The notes beneath the pieces were generated by a model. The model had not been told where the DNA came from. It saw only the letters and a list, made by a program, of their open reading frames with translations, and made no database searches. A program made the translations under genes and the position numbers. A stretch of 64,000 nt of DNA from JALSHZ01 sp964614535 (lineage in GTDB: Bacteria > Pseudomonadota > Gammaproteobacteria > UWMA-0217), in assembly GCA_964614535.1 (NCBI GenBank), contig CAZTOZ010000076.1:13406-77405 (forward strand), written 5' to 3'. The first letter of the stretch is position 1. Each line of letters begins with the position of its first letter. This document shows positions 18,146 through 26,998 of the stretch, in pieces.

Positions 18146-19461
18146 CACTGGTTGAGCGACTCCCAGCGGATACGGGTGACCTTGTCGGTGATGACGTCCA
18201 ACGCCTCGATCTGCGCCAGCGCCTCGTTCATCCGTCCCTCGACGACGGTATGGGTGAGCATGATGATATTGACCTCCGACTCGCCCTCGGCCGGCTCTTT
18301 CTGCAAGAACGCCTCGATGCTGATCTCCTGCTCGCCGAGGATGCGGGTGATCTCGGCCAGCACGCCGGGCTGATCCTTCGCCTTCATCCGCAGGTAGAAA
18401 CCGGTGCGAACCGCCTCCATCGGCAGGATCGGCAGCTCCTCGATCGCCGAATGCTGAAAGCCCATCACCGGCACCCGGTGCTCGTGGTCGATGCTCATGT
18501 AGCGCACCACATCGACGATATCGGCCACCACGGCCGAGGCCGTCGGCAGGTCACCCGCGCCGGCACCGTAGTAGAGTGTCGGCCCCACCGCGTCGCCCAT
18601 CACCAGCACCGCGTTCATCACGCCATCGACATTGGCGATCAGGCGGCGCTCGGGGATCAGCGTCGGATGAACCCGCAGCTCGATGCCGTCCTCGGTCCGG
18701 CGGGTGATCCCCAGGTGCTTGATGCGATAGCCGAGCTCGCCGGCATACTGGACATCGAGCTGGCTGACTTTCGAGATCCCCTCGGTATAGGTGGCGTCGA
18801 AGTTGAGCGGCATGCCGAAAGCCAACGAGCCGAGAATGGTCAGTTTATGGGCCGCGTCGATGCCCTCGACGTCGAAGGTGGGATCGGCCTCGGCATACCC
18901 GAGCGCCTGCGCCTCCTTGAGCACATCGTCGAAATCACGGCCCTTGTCGCGCATCTCGGTGAGAATGAAATTGCCGGTGCCATTGATGATGCCGGCGATC
19001 CACTGGATGCGGTTGGCCGCCAGCCCCTCGCGGATCGCCTTGATGATCGGAATGCCGCCAGCCACCGCCGCCTCGAACCCCACCATCACCTGCCGTTCCT
19101 CGGCACGGGCGAAGATCTCCCTGCCGTGCAGCGCGATCAGCGCCTTGTTGGCGGTGACCACATGCTTGCCGTTGTCGATGGCCTGCAGCACCAGCTCCTT
19201 CGCCGGCGAATAGCCACCGATCAGCTCGACGACGATCTCGATCCCCGGATCGTTGACCACCTCGAACGCGTCGGTGGTCAGACGCACGCTGTCGGGCAGC
19301 CCCAGCTGCTTCGCCGCATCGGGATCGAGCGTCGCCGCAAAATCGACGACGATCTCGCGCCCGGCGCGGCGCGCGATCTCCTCGGCATTCTTCAGCAGTA
19401 CCGTGGCGGTGCCACCACCGACCGTGCCCAATCCCAGCAAACCTACTTTTACAGCGTTCAA
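18145..19461 (-). CDS. hom: Homoserine dehydrogenase
   Basis: 438 aa, the normal length for the monofunctional enzyme with ACT domain. Reduces aspartate semialdehyde to homoserine for Thr, Met and Ile synthesis. NAD(P)-binding GLLGLGTVGGG is at residues 7-17. Catalytic-domain blocks include TANKAL and GIINGTGNFILTEM. The ACT domain follows at about 355-430 (VLAEITRILGEQEISIE). I place the start at TTG 19461, because AAGGAG lies 8 bases before it and the protein then begins right at the Rossmann fold. The 157 in-frame codons upstream overlap alaC and have no homology. Confidence 0.95.
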   Translation of the reverse strand: MNAVKVGLLGLGTVGGGTATVLLKNAEEIARRAGREIVVDFAATLDPDAAKQLGLPDSVRLTTDAFEVVNDPGIEIVVELIGGYSPAKELVLQAIDNGKHVVTANKALIALHGREIFARAEERQVMVGFEAAVAGGIPIIKAIREGLAANRIQWIAGIINGTGNFILTEMRDKGRDFDDVLKEAQALGYAEADPTFDVEGIDAAHKLTILGSLAFGMPLNFDATYTEGISKVSQLDVQYAGELGYRIKHLGITRRTEDGIELRVHPTLIPERRLIANVDGVMNAVLVMGDAVGPTLYYGAGAGDLPTASAVVADIVDVVRYMSIDHEHRVPVMGFQHSAIEELPILPMEAVRTGFYLRMKAKDQPGVLAEITRILGEQEISIEAFLQKEPAEGESEVNIIMLTHTVVEGRMNEALAQIEALDVITDKVTRIRWESLNQ

Positions 19462-19487
19462 AGCATTCTCCTTCAGTTGTTGTCGGG

Positions 19488-20681
19488 CTACCGCCCCTGC
19501 AGCAGGCCGTCCTTGCGGAACATCTGCCGCAACCCGCGCAACGCCTGGCGGGTACGATGTTCGTTCTCGATCAGGCTGAAGCGCACGTGGTCGTCGCCAT
19601 AGCGACCGAAGCCGACGCCCGGCGACACCGCCACCTTCGCCTCGTTGAGCAATTTCTTGGAGAACTCCAGCGAGCCCATCTCCCGGTAAGGCTCGGGAAT
19701 CCGTGCCCAGACGAACATCGTCGCCTTCGGCCAGTTGACCTGCCAACCCATCGAATCCAGCCCTTCGCAGAGCACATTTCGGCGCGACAGATACATGTCG
19801 CGAATGTCGGCCACGCATTGCTGATCCCCCTCCAGCGCCGCGATCGACGCCACCTGGATCGGCGTGAACATGCCATAGTCGAGATACGACTTCATCCGCG
19901 ACAGCGCGTTGACCAACTTCTGGTTGCCGCACATGAAGCCGACCCGCCAGCCCGGCATGTTATAGCTCTTGGAGAGCGAATAGAATTCGACCGCGATGTC
20001 CTTGGCGCCGGGCACCTGCAGGATCGACGGCGCCTGATAGCCGTCGAAGACGATCTCGGCATAGGCGATGTCGTGCACCAGCCAGATGCCGTTCTCCTTG
20101 CAGAAATCGACCACCCGGGTGAAGAAGTCGAGATCGACGCACTCGGTGGTCGGATTGCCCGGATAATTGATGATCAGCATCTTCGGCCGTGGCCAGCTGT
20201 CCTCCACCGCCCGCTGCAACTCCTCGAAGAAATCGGCATCCGGGGTCATCGGCAGATAGAGGATATCCGCCCCGGCGATGACGCAACCGTAGGGATGAAT
20301 CGGATAGGCCGGATTGGGCACGATCACCGCATCGCCCGGCCCCAGCGTCGCCAGCGCCAGATGGGCCAGCCCCTCCTTGGAACCAATGGTGACGATGGCT
20401 TCGCTCTCCGGGTCGATGTCCACGTCGAACTTGCGCTTGTACCAGTCGGCAATCGCCTTGCGCAACCGGGGAATACCACGGGACATCGAATAACGGTGGG
20501 TATCGGGGCGTTGCGCCGCCTCCACCAGCTTCTCCACGATGTGGCTCGGGGTCGGCTGATCGGGATTGCCCATGCCGAAATCGATAATGTCCTCGCCCCG
20601 TGCCCGCGCCTCGGCCTTCAGCTGGTTGACGATGTTGAAGACATAGGGCGGTAACCGCTGGATACGCGAAAAGTCCTGCAT
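19488..20681 (-). CDS. alaC: Alanine transaminase, class I aminotransferase
   Basis: 397 aa, cytosolic PLP enzyme. Motifs: DFGMGNPDQPTP (residues about 34-45), NPAYPIHPYG, NYPGNPTTE, and the PLP-lysine segment SLSKSYNMPGWR near residue 235. The sequence pattern is that of the AlaC/YfdZ group, found beside hom in many gammaproteobacteria. It lies 26 bases upstream of hom, with the hom ribosome-binding site in the gap, so the two are probably one transcript linking Asp-family and alanine metabolism. Confidence 0.93.
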   Translation of the reverse strand: MQDFSRIQRLPPYVFNIVNQLKAEARARGEDIIDFGMGNPDQPTPSHIVEKLVEAAQRPDTHRYSMSRGIPRLRKAIADWYKRKFDVDIDPESEAIVTIGSKEGLAHLALATLGPGDAVIVPNPAYPIHPYGCVIAGADILYLPMTPDADFFEELQRAVEDSWPRPKMLIINYPGNPTTECVDLDFFTRVVDFCKENGIWLVHDIAYAEIVFDGYQAPSILQVPGAKDIAVEFYSLSKSYNMPGWRVGFMCGNQKLVNALSRMKSYLDYGMFTPIQVASIAALEGDQQCVADIRDMYLSRRNVLCEGLDSMGWQVNWPKATMFVWARIPEPYREMGSLEFSKKLLNEAKVAVSPGVGFGRYGDDHVRFSLIENEHRTRQALRGLRQMFRKDGLLQGR

Positions 20682-20791
20682 GCACGGAGTCCGGTGGCCG
20701 TAAAACCCTGCACTCTAACCGGCCGCCGATGGAGCGTCAATCGACCGCGGTGGCATGCTACGATTGCCCTGTCAGGCAGCGGACGACGACG

Positions 20792-21163
20792 ATGAAATTC
20801 AGCGAAGACCTCGAAAACAAGCACCGCATGATCACCGCCTACGGCGACGATTTCATCACCATCGAACAGCGGCGCTACACCCATTCGCTGCTGCTCACCG
20901 ACGACCAGCCGCCACGGCAATGGTCGATCACCGACGCCGCCGTCATCACCCCCGCCGATCTCGATCCGCTGATCGCGGCCAACCCCGAGATCATCCTCGT
21001 CGGCACCGGCCCGCGGCAGCGCTTTCTCCCCCCCGCCCTGCTCCATCACGTCATGCAACACAGCATCGGCTGCGAGGTGATGACCACCGCCGCCGCCTGC
21101 CGCACGTTCAACATCATTCTCGGCGAGGGGCGGCGCGTCGCCACCGGGTTGATACTGGGTTAA
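20792..21163 (+). CDS. Mth938-like domain protein (DUF498 family)
   Basis: 123 aa small globular protein. NITRYGDDFIxI-like opening (ITAYGDDFITI at residues about 11-21), then a Rossmann-like beta/alpha core with PEIILVGTGPRQRF and VMTTAAACRTFNIIL, as in archaeal MTH938 and mitochondrial NDUFAF3. NDUFAF3 is a complex I assembly factor; the bacterial role is unknown. The ATG at 20792 was chosen over one 21 codons upstream because family similarity starts there. Divergent from alaC. Confidence 0.85.
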   Translation: MKFSEDLENKHRMITAYGDDFITIEQRRYTHSLLLTDDQPPRQWSITDAAVITPADLDPLIAANPEIILVGTGPRQRFLPPALLHHVMQHSIGCEVMTTAAACRTFNIILGEGRRVATGLILG

Positions 21164-21508
21164 GCCTCGAATCTCCCCCGAACTTCCCCTCCAGCGACTT
21201 TGCTCAGGAAGCGGCGTCGCGATTCCACGATCACCGGCCAAGATCCGCCGAGTCGCCGCCCCGTGGAATCACAACAAAAGGGAGACCCCACCATGCCCGC
21301 CGCCCACCCCCTCACACTGCGCATTCCCGGCCAACCGTTACCGGATGACGACGGCGCCGCAGCGCCGCCAGCGCACGCCGGCATATAAAAGTATTGCTGG
21401 AACGGTGGGAGGGGACCGTGGAGAGTGTGGGGAATTGAATGGCACCACGGAGACAGGAGCGCCAGCTCATCACGCCGACGGACATGTCCCCGAGGCGACC
21501 GTGGCCCG
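21164..21508. other. Intergenic region between Mth938-like gene and rpoS (345 bp)
   Basis: Convergent region. It holds one possible 31-codon frame on the plus strand (21293-21388) with an upstream GGGAGA ribosome-binding sequence, not recognisable as a known peptide. No strong hairpin followed by T residues was found for either flanking gene. Confidence 0.4.
21293..21388 (+). CDS. Possible 31-aa small ORF
   Basis: ATG preceded 7 bases upstream by AAGGGAGA. The product is Pro/Ala-rich with no hydrophobic helix and no recognised family. Presence of a good ribosome-binding site is the only support. Confidence 0.15.
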   Translation: MPAAHPLTLRIPGQPLPDDDGAAAPPAHAGI

Positions 21509-22405
21509 TCAGCTGAGCAGCGTCTCCTCCGAAAAGCCCTGGCCGGCCAGAATCCGCCGCAGCCGCCGCAATGCCTCCATCTGGATCTGGCGCACCCGCT
21601 CGCGGGTGACGCCGAGCTCATTGCCGACCTGCTCCAGCGTGGCCGCTTCGTGCCCGTGCAGCCCGAAACGGCGCACGATCACCTCTTTCTGCTTCTCGTC
21701 GAGTTCACCGAGCCACTGCTCCACGAGCCGCACGATGTCCTTGTCCTGCAGCACCTCGTCCGGCATGGGGAAGGTGTCGTCGACGACGCTCTCGAGCACC
21801 GGGTGGTTGTTGTCGCCGCTGATCGGCGTGTCCAGCGAGGTCACCTTCTCGCTCAGGTCGAGGAGCTTTTCGATGTGGGCGTGGTCCTTGCCGAGATACG
21901 CCGCCGCCTCCTCGATGCTGGGATCGCGGCCGAGCTTCTGTGTCAGCTCGCGCATTCCGCGCAGATAGCTATTGAGTTCCTTGATGACGTGGATCGGCAG
22001 ACGGATGGTACGGGTCTGGTTCATCAGGGCCCGCTCGATGGTCTGGCGGATCCACCAGGTCGCATAGGTGGAGAAGCGGAAGCCCCGCTCCGGATCGAAC
22101 TTCTCCACCGCCCGCATCAGGCCGAGATTGCCCTCCTCGATGAGATCCAGCAGGCTCAGCCCGCGGTTGAGATAGCGGCGCGCGATCTTCACCACCAGCC
22201 GCAGGTTGCAGACGATCATCTTGCGCCGGGCGGTCTCGTCGCCCTGCCGCGCCAGCCGGCCGTAGTGGACCTCCTCCTCCGGCGTCAGCAGTGGTGAAAA
22301 CTCGATCTCCTTGAGATACAACTGCGTGGCATCCAGCTCACTTCTCGTTATTTTTCGCTCCGCCACGGGGGGCGGAACAGTGTCGGCAGTGGACTGCTTC
22401 GTCAT
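21509..22405 (-). CDS. rpoS: RNA polymerase sigma factor RpoS
   Basis: 298 aa, stationary-phase/general stress sigma factor. It has region 1.2 (DATQLYLKEIEFSPLLTPEEE), region 2 with NLRLVVKIARRY and STYATWWIRQTIERA for -10 recognition, and region 4 with VTRERVRQIQMEALRRLRR for -35 recognition. ATG at 22405 has GGGGGC upstream; 42 earlier in-frame codons overlap the spacer and are not conserved. It is about 30 residues shorter than E. coli RpoS, mostly at the N-terminus. It follows nlpD, the usual arrangement; in E. coli the main rpoS promoter is inside nlpD. Confidence 0.97.
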   Translation of the reverse strand: MTKQSTADTVPPPVAERKITRSELDATQLYLKEIEFSPLLTPEEEVHYGRLARQGDETARRKMIVCNLRLVVKIARRYLNRGLSLLDLIEEGNLGLMRAVEKFDPERGFRFSTYATWWIRQTIERALMNQTRTIRLPIHVIKELNSYLRGMRELTQKLGRDPSIEEAAAYLGKDHAHIEKLLDLSEKVTSLDTPISGDNNHPVLESVVDDTFPMPDEVLQDKDIVRLVEQWLGELDEKQKEVIVRRFGLHGHEAATLEQVGNELGVTRERVRQIQMEALRRLRRILAGQGFSEETLLS

Positions 22406-22535
22406 GGAAATGCCCCCGTTTGCAACCGAGCGGACACCCGCTCGTCTGCGATTCGTCACATTGTACGCCTTTGCCACTTGACAGCAACAAGGGAGGGATT
22501 CCCGCGACCGGCCGCTGACGGCCGGTGCCATGCGG

Positions 22536-23375
22536 CTATTTCAGATAGCGCAGCGGATTCACCGGCTTGCCGCGGTAGCGCAGCTCGAAGTGCAGTTCGG
22601 GGGCATTGGTGTGGGGGTCGCCCAGTTCGGCGATGGTCTGGCCGCGCTCGACGATGTCGCCCTCGGCCACGAGCCGTTTGCGGTTGCGGGCGTAGGCGCT
22701 CAGGTAGTCTGGCGAATGCTGGATGATGATCAGCTCCCGGTAGCCTTTCAGCCCGTTGCCGCTGTAGACCACCTTGCCGGCCTCCACCGCCTTGACCGGC
22801 TGCCCGTTGCGGCCACGGATGCGTATGCCCTGACGCGCGGGCCGCGTGGGGTTGTAACGTTTCACCACCTCGCCCTCGAGTGGCCAGACCCAGGCGAGCT
22901 TGCGCGGCGCCGGCGGTGTGGCCGGCTTGGGCCCAGCCTTCGGCGGCTGAGCCGCCGGTGCTGTCGCCTTGCCACTCGGTGACGACGGCCTGGCCGGCGG
23001 CCGTGGAGACTCGGGTCTGGGGGGCGCCGGCTTGGGTTGCCGCACAGACGGCGTGGCCGGTTTCGGCGCTGGCGGCAAAGTCGGCCGGGTGGCCACCTGC
23101 GGCGTTCTCGCCACCGGCCTTCGGACCGGCGGACGGTAGCCCGGCGGCGGGCTGAGTCGCAGACGCTGCCCCGGATGGATGGTGTAGGGCGGCTTGAGCC
23201 CGTTCCACGCCATCAGCTCGCGCACGTCGAGCGCATAGCGCCAGGCGATGGTATAGAGGGTGTCGCCGGGCCGGACATGATAGTAGCTGGCGACTTGGCG
23301 GATGTTGTGGTCGCGCTGGGCCGGGCCACACCCCCCCAGCAACATCAGCAACCCGATCGCCACGATTCCGCGCAT
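22536..23375 (-). CDS. nlpD: NlpD-like lipoprotein, LysM plus degenerate M23 domain
   Basis: 279 aa. Lipoprotein signal with lipobox LGGC (Cys near residue 17). LysM peptidoglycan-binding domain at about 28-75 (YHVRPGDTLYTIAWRY). Pro/Lys-rich linker at about 80-160. C-terminal M23/LytM domain. The M23 zinc ligands are not all present (GIRIRG in place of H-x-G-x-D), as in NlpD/EnvC-type amidase activators. It therefore probably activates a septal amidase rather than cutting peptidoglycan. Start ATG at 23375, 5 bases after the yqaA stop. Confidence 0.92.
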   Translation of the reverse strand: MRGIVAIGLLMLLGGCGPAQRDHNIRQVASYYHVRPGDTLYTIAWRYALDVRELMAWNGLKPPYTIHPGQRLRLSPPPGYRPPVRRPVARTPQVATRPTLPPAPKPATPSVRQPKPAPPRPESPRPPARPSSPSGKATAPAAQPPKAGPKPATPPAPRKLAWVWPLEGEVVKRYNPTRPARQGIRIRGRNGQPVKAVEAGKVVYSGNGLKGYRELIIIQHSPDYLSAYARNRKRLVAEGDIVERGQTIAELGDPHTNAPELHFELRYRGKPVNPLRYLK

Positions 23376-23380
23376 CACGG

Positions 23381-23962
23381 TCAACGCAGGTTGAGCCACA
23401 GCAGCGCGGCGACGACGACGGCCACCAGCCCCCAGCCGAGCCATTCGACGTACTGGCGGATCTTCGGCTCCATCGCCGGCCCGAGCCAGCGCACCAGCGC
23501 GGCGATGAGGAAGAACTGGGAGGCACGGCCAATGATCGAGGCGACGACGAACGGCAGCAGCGCCATCGACAGCGCGCCGGCGGTGATGGTGAAGATCTTG
23601 TAGGGTATCGGGGAGAAGCCGGCCATCAGCACCACCCAGGCACCGTACTGCCCGAACCACGCTCGCGCCCGGGCGATCTGCTCGGCATGACCGCTGAACA
23701 ACGGCTCCACCCATTCGAAGGCGAAATGGCCGATGAAATAGCCCGCGACGCCGCCCAGCACCGAGGCGATGGTGGTGATCAGCGCCAGCCGCCAGGCCCT
23801 GGGCACGTCGGCGAGACACATCGGCAGCAGCATCACCGCCACCGGCACCGGAAAGAACGACGACTCGGCAAAGCTGACCGCCGCCAGATAACGCTCCGCA
23901 TGGGGGTGACGCGCCCAACCCATGACGCGGTCGTAGAGGTTTCCGAACATTCCTTCCAGCAT
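23381..23962 (-). CDS. YqaA/DedA-like inner-membrane protein (VTT domain)
   Basis: 193 aa with about five hydrophobic segments. Family landmarks: AAVSFAESSFFPVPVAVMLLPM (written in part; residues about 26-47), GGVAGYFIGH, and FSPIPYKIFTITAGA near residue 120. DedA-fold proteins are membrane lipid-flipping or transport-related. This small YqaA branch has no fixed role. AAGGAG precedes the ATG at 23962. It lies between pcm and nlpD, an arrangement common in gammaproteobacteria. Confidence 0.9.
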   Translation of the reverse strand: MLEGMFGNLYDRVMGWARHPHAERYLAAVSFAESSFFPVPVAVMLLPMCLADVPRAWRLALITTIASVLGGVAGYFIGHFAFEWVEPLFSGHAEQIARARAWFGQYGAWVVLMAGFSPIPYKIFTITAGALSMALLPFVVASIIGRASQFFLIAALVRWLGPAMEPKIRQYVEWLGWGLVAVVVAALLWLNLR

Positions 23963-23993
23963 AGCGTTCTCCTTGGACCGGCCTGCGACCGGC

Positions 23994-24656
23994 TTATATG
24001 GCGCCCTTGAGCAGCGGCACGAACTCCACCGGCTCGACATCCTCGCGCTCGTAGCCCGTCTCGGTACGCTCCACCCGGATCAGCTGCTGTGTGCGCCGCT
24101 GTTCACCGACCGGGACGATGATCTGCCCGCCCACCCGCACCAGCTGCAACAGCACTTCGGGAAAGGTCTCCGGCGCCGCGGTGACGACGATGGCATCGAA
24201 GGGCGCCTCGCGCCGCCACGCCAGCTCGCCGTCGGAGTAGCGGCAGCGGATGTTGTCGTAGCCGAGCTGTCCGAGCAGTTGCCGCGTCTGCAGATAGAGG
24301 CTGTGAATCCGCTCCGAGGTGAACACCTGCGGCACCAGCTGCGCCAGCACCGCCGCCTGATAGCCGGAGCCGGTACCCACCTCCAGCACCTTCTCCACCG
24401 GGCGCTGCATCACCAGCTCGGTCATCCGGGCCACGATATAGGGACGGGAGATGGTCTGGCCGCCGGCGATCGGCAACGCCGCCTCCTCGTAGGCGCGGTG
24501 CGCCAGCGCCTCGGCCACGAACAGATGGCGTGGTACCTCGCGCATCGCCATCAGCACCCGGATGTCGCCAATGCCCTGCTCGCTGAGCCGCTCCAGCATC
24601 CGGTCGCGGGCACGCTGGCTGGTCATGCCGATGCCGGCCCTGTCCACCTGGTTCAC
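23994..24656 (-). CDS. pcm: Protein-L-isoaspartate O-methyltransferase
   Basis: 220 aa cytosolic repair enzyme. Methylates L-isoaspartyl residues in damaged proteins using S-adenosylmethionine. It shows the PCMT hallmarks: RHLFV, the ISRPYIVARM active-site stretch, the SAM motif VLEVGTGSGYQAAVLA (residues about 90-105), and FDAIVVTAAPE. Its ATG overlaps the surE stop by 4 bases (ATGA), so it is co-translated with SurE. Confidence 0.97.
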   Translation of the reverse strand: MNQVDRAGIGMTSQRARDRMLERLSEQGIGDIRVLMAMREVPRHLFVAEALAHRAYEEAALPIAGGQTISRPYIVARMTELVMQRPVEKVLEVGTGSGYQAAVLAQLVPQVFTSERIHSLYLQTRQLLGQLGYDNIRCRYSDGELAWRREAPFDAIVVTAAPETFPEVLLQLVRVGGQIIVPVGEQRRTQQLIRVERTETGYEREDVEPVEFVPLLKGAI

Positions 24657-25405
24657 GGTTTCGCGCCCTCCAGCCAGTCGGCCATGATCGCCAGCTGATG
24701 GTGACGGGTCAGGTCGATCTGCAGCGGCGTGACCGAGACATAGCCCTGCTCGACCGCATGAAAATCGGTGCCCTCCCCCGCATCCTGTGCCGGCCCCGGC
24801 GGCCCGACCCAGAAAATCGTCTCGCCACGCGGATCCGTCGTCCGTGTCGCCGGCTCGGCCTTGTGACGATGGCCGAGCCGGGTTGCGCGATACCCCTGGA
24901 TCTCCTCCAGCGGCAGATCCGGCACATTGATGTTGAGGATCACATCGGCCGGCAGCGGCTCGTCTTGCAGCCGGCGCACCACCGACTCCACCGCGCGCAC
25001 CGCCGTCGGCAGATGCCGTGGCTCGAACGCCGCGATCGACACCGCAATCGCCGGCAGCCCCAGGTGCCGCCCCTCCATCGCGCCGGCGACGGTGCCGGAA
25101 TAGATGACATCGTCACCCAGATTGGCACCCAGGTTGATCCCGCTGATGACCATGTCCGGCTCGGACGCCATCAACCCGGTGATGCCGAGATGGACGCAGT
25201 CGGTCGGGGTGCCGTTGACCTTGTAGCAGCCCGGCCCGGTCGGCGTGGCCCGCAGCGGATTCTCCAGCGTCAGCGAATTGCTGGCGCCGGAGCGGTCGCG
25301 ATCGGGCGCCACCACCGTGACCTCACCGTGGGCACGCATCGCCGCCGCCAGCGCCGTGAGGCCGGGCGACAGGTATCCATCGTCGTTGCTGAGCAGAATC
25401 TTCAT
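24653..25405 (-). CDS. surE: 5'/3'-nucleotidase SurE
   Basis: 250 aa, survival protein that hydrolyses nucleoside monophosphates. Metal-binding SNDDGYLSPG at residues 6-15. GINLGANLGDDVIYSGTVAGA carries the second Asn/Asp cluster. The start is the ATG at 25405 (MKILLSNDD); 57 further upstream in-frame codons lack homology. First gene of the surE-pcm-yqaA-nlpD-rpoS run. Divergent from the Smr gene across 82 bases. Confidence 0.96.
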   Translation of the reverse strand: MKILLSNDDGYLSPGLTALAAAMRAHGEVTVVAPDRDRSGASNSLTLENPLRATPTGPGCYKVNGTPTDCVHLGITGLMASEPDMVISGINLGANLGDDVIYSGTVAGAMEGRHLGLPAIAVSIAAFEPRHLPTAVRAVESVVRRLQDEPLPADVILNINVPDLPLEEIQGYRATRLGHRHKAEPATRTTDPRGETIFWVGPPGPAQDAGEGTDFHAVEQGYVSVTPLQIDLTRHHQLAIMADWLEGAKP

Positions 25406-25450
25406 CGGTGGGGAACGGGTATCGGCTGCCACGATTTCCGGGCGAGGCGG

Positions 25451-25456
25451 TATGAT
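25451..25456 (+). promoter_or_regulatory. Candidate -10 element for the Smr gene
   Basis: TATGAT, 31 bases upstream of the Smr-gene ATG in the short surE/smr divergent spacer. The -35 match is weak (CTGCCA at 25426-25431, spacer 19), so confidence is low. Confidence 0.3.
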
Positions 25457-25487
25457 ACTGGATCGGACGCCGCTCCAGTAGAGAACC

Positions 25488-26021
25488 ATGGCCCAGGATG
25501 ACGACGACATCGAGCTGTTCCGCGCCGCCGTCGGCGAGGTCGAGCCCGTGCGGCACGACCGCGTGGAGCACGCCATCGAAAAACCCTCGGCGGAGCCACT
25601 ACAGCGCCAGCGGGACGAGGCCCGGGTTCTCGTCGATGCCTTCAGCGACGACTACCTCAGTGAGGAGCTGCAACCGGGCGACGAACTCGCCTATGCCGTC
25701 CCCGGCCTCCAACCCAGCCAGTTCCGCAAGCTTCGCCGTGGTGAATTCCGCCGCGAGGCCGAACTGGACCTGCATGGCATGACCGCCGAAAACGCCCGCA
25801 AGGCCCTGGCCCTGCTGCTGGCCGAAGCACTGGAAGAAGGCTGGCGCTGCCTGCGCATCATCCACGGCAAGGGACTGCGTTCCTCCAACGATGGCCCCGT
25901 CCTCAAGACCCGCCTCAACACTTGGCTGCGCCAGCGCAGCGAGGTGCTGGCGTTCTGCTCGGCCCCGCCACGCGACGGTGGCACCGGCGCGGTCTACGTG
26001 CTGCTGAAGAAGAAGCGGTGA
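25488..26021 (+). CDS. Smr-domain DNA/RNA nuclease-like protein
   Basis: 177 aa. The N-terminal half is charged and variable. The C-terminal Smr domain (residues about 90-175) has LDLHGMTAENARKAL and the IIHGKGLRS motif typical of the MutS2-derived Smr fold (SmrA/SmrB group). Stand-alone Smr proteins nick or cleave nucleic acids; SmrB-type proteins act on collided ribosomes. The sequence does not decide which applies here. It stands divergent to surE and 76 bases before tatD. Confidence 0.9.
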   Translation: MAQDDDDIELFRAAVGEVEPVRHDRVEHAIEKPSAEPLQRQRDEARVLVDAFSDDYLSEELQPGDELAYAVPGLQPSQFRKLRRGEFRREAELDLHGMTAENARKALALLLAEALEEGWRCLRIIHGKGLRSSNDGPVLKTRLNTWLRQRSEVLAFCSAPPRDGGTGAVYVLLKKKR

Positions 26022-26070
26022 CGACGACCGCCCCGGCGGACAGAGACTGCCCGCCCCCGCCCCGCTGCGG

Positions 26071-26076
26071 TATAGT
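26071..26076 (+). promoter_or_regulatory. Candidate -10 element for tatD
   Basis: TATAGT, 21 bases upstream of the TatD-family ATG. No good -35 can be seen. Confidence 0.25.
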
Positions 26077-26097
26077 TGCCCGCTTCCCGTTGCACCG

Positions 26098-26883
26098 ATG
26101 CACAAGCCAATGAAACTCGTCGATTCCCACTGCCACATCAACTTCGATCCGCTGGGTGGCGACATCCCCGGCCTGCTCGCCAGGGCGAGGGCCAACGATG
26201 TCGAGAGCATGCTCTGCGTCGCGGTGACGCTGGAGGAGTACCCCGAGGTGCTGGCGCTGGCGCGCGAACACGAACACATCCACGCCTCGGTGGGGGTGCA
26301 CCCCAACGTCACCGACGGCGAGGATCCGACGGTGGAGCGGCTGGTGGCGCTGGGCTGCGACGAGCACGTCGTCGCCATCGGCGAGACCGGGCTGGACTAT
26401 TTCCGCAGCGAAGGGGATCTCGCCTGGCAGCAGGCGCGTTTTCGCCGCCACATCGAGGCGGCGCGGCAACTGCAAAAGCCACTGATCATCCACACCCGCG
26501 ACGCCGCCAACGACACCATCGACATCCTGCGCGGCGAGCACGCCGAAGAACCCGGCGGCGTCATCCACTGTTTCACCGAGGATTGGGCTTTCGCGAAGAA
26601 GGCGCTGGATCTCGATTTCTATATCTCCTTCTCCGGCATCGTCACCTTCAAGTCGGCGCAACAGATTCAGGACGCCGCCAAAAAGGTGCCACTGGAGCGG
26701 ATTCTGGTGGAGACCGACTCGCCCTATCTGGCACCGGTACCCCATCGGGGCAAGACCAACCAGCCGGCCTACACCCGCCATGTGGCAGAATTTCTCGCTG
26801 AGCTGCGGGGGACCGACCTGGAGACGATCGCCGCGGCGACGACGGAGAACTTCTACCGCCTGTTCCGGCAGGCGGCCGCATAG
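26098..26883 (+). CDS. TatD family metal-dependent hydrolase/DNase
   Basis: 261 aa TIM-barrel hydrolase (YcfH/TatD group). Metal ligands are visible as DSHCH (H11, H13), GETGLDY (Glu), KPLIIHTRDA (His), VIHCF (His) and ETDSPY (Asp). Family members are 3'-5' exonucleases acting on DNA or tRNA, or related hydrolases. Start ATG at 26098; a second ATG 12 bases later is equally possible. Probably its own transcription unit. Confidence 0.94.
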   Translation: MHKPMKLVDSHCHINFDPLGGDIPGLLARARANDVESMLCVAVTLEEYPEVLALAREHEHIHASVGVHPNVTDGEDPTVERLVALGCDEHVVAIGETGLDYFRSEGDLAWQQARFRRHIEAARQLQKPLIIHTRDAANDTIDILRGEHAEEPGGVIHCFTEDWAFAKKALDLDFYISFSGIVTFKSAQQIQDAAKKVPLERILVETDSPYLAPVPHRGKTNQPAYTRHVAEFLAELRGTDLETIAAATTENFYRLFRQAAA

Positions 26884-26998
26884 CCAGCGGCACCGGCCCG
26901 GCTTTCGCGGCATCATCATCCATCCGGCAATGGAAGTCGCCGGATCAACTATTGGCACAAGGATGCGCCGGTTGCCATCACATTCGACAGGACAGCCG

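Noticed and set aside
26951..26966. Second sigma-54-like sequence (TTGGCACAAGGATGCG) before the redox chimera
   Set aside because: The GG and GC are separated by nine bases instead of ten, which normally abolishes sigma-54 recognition.
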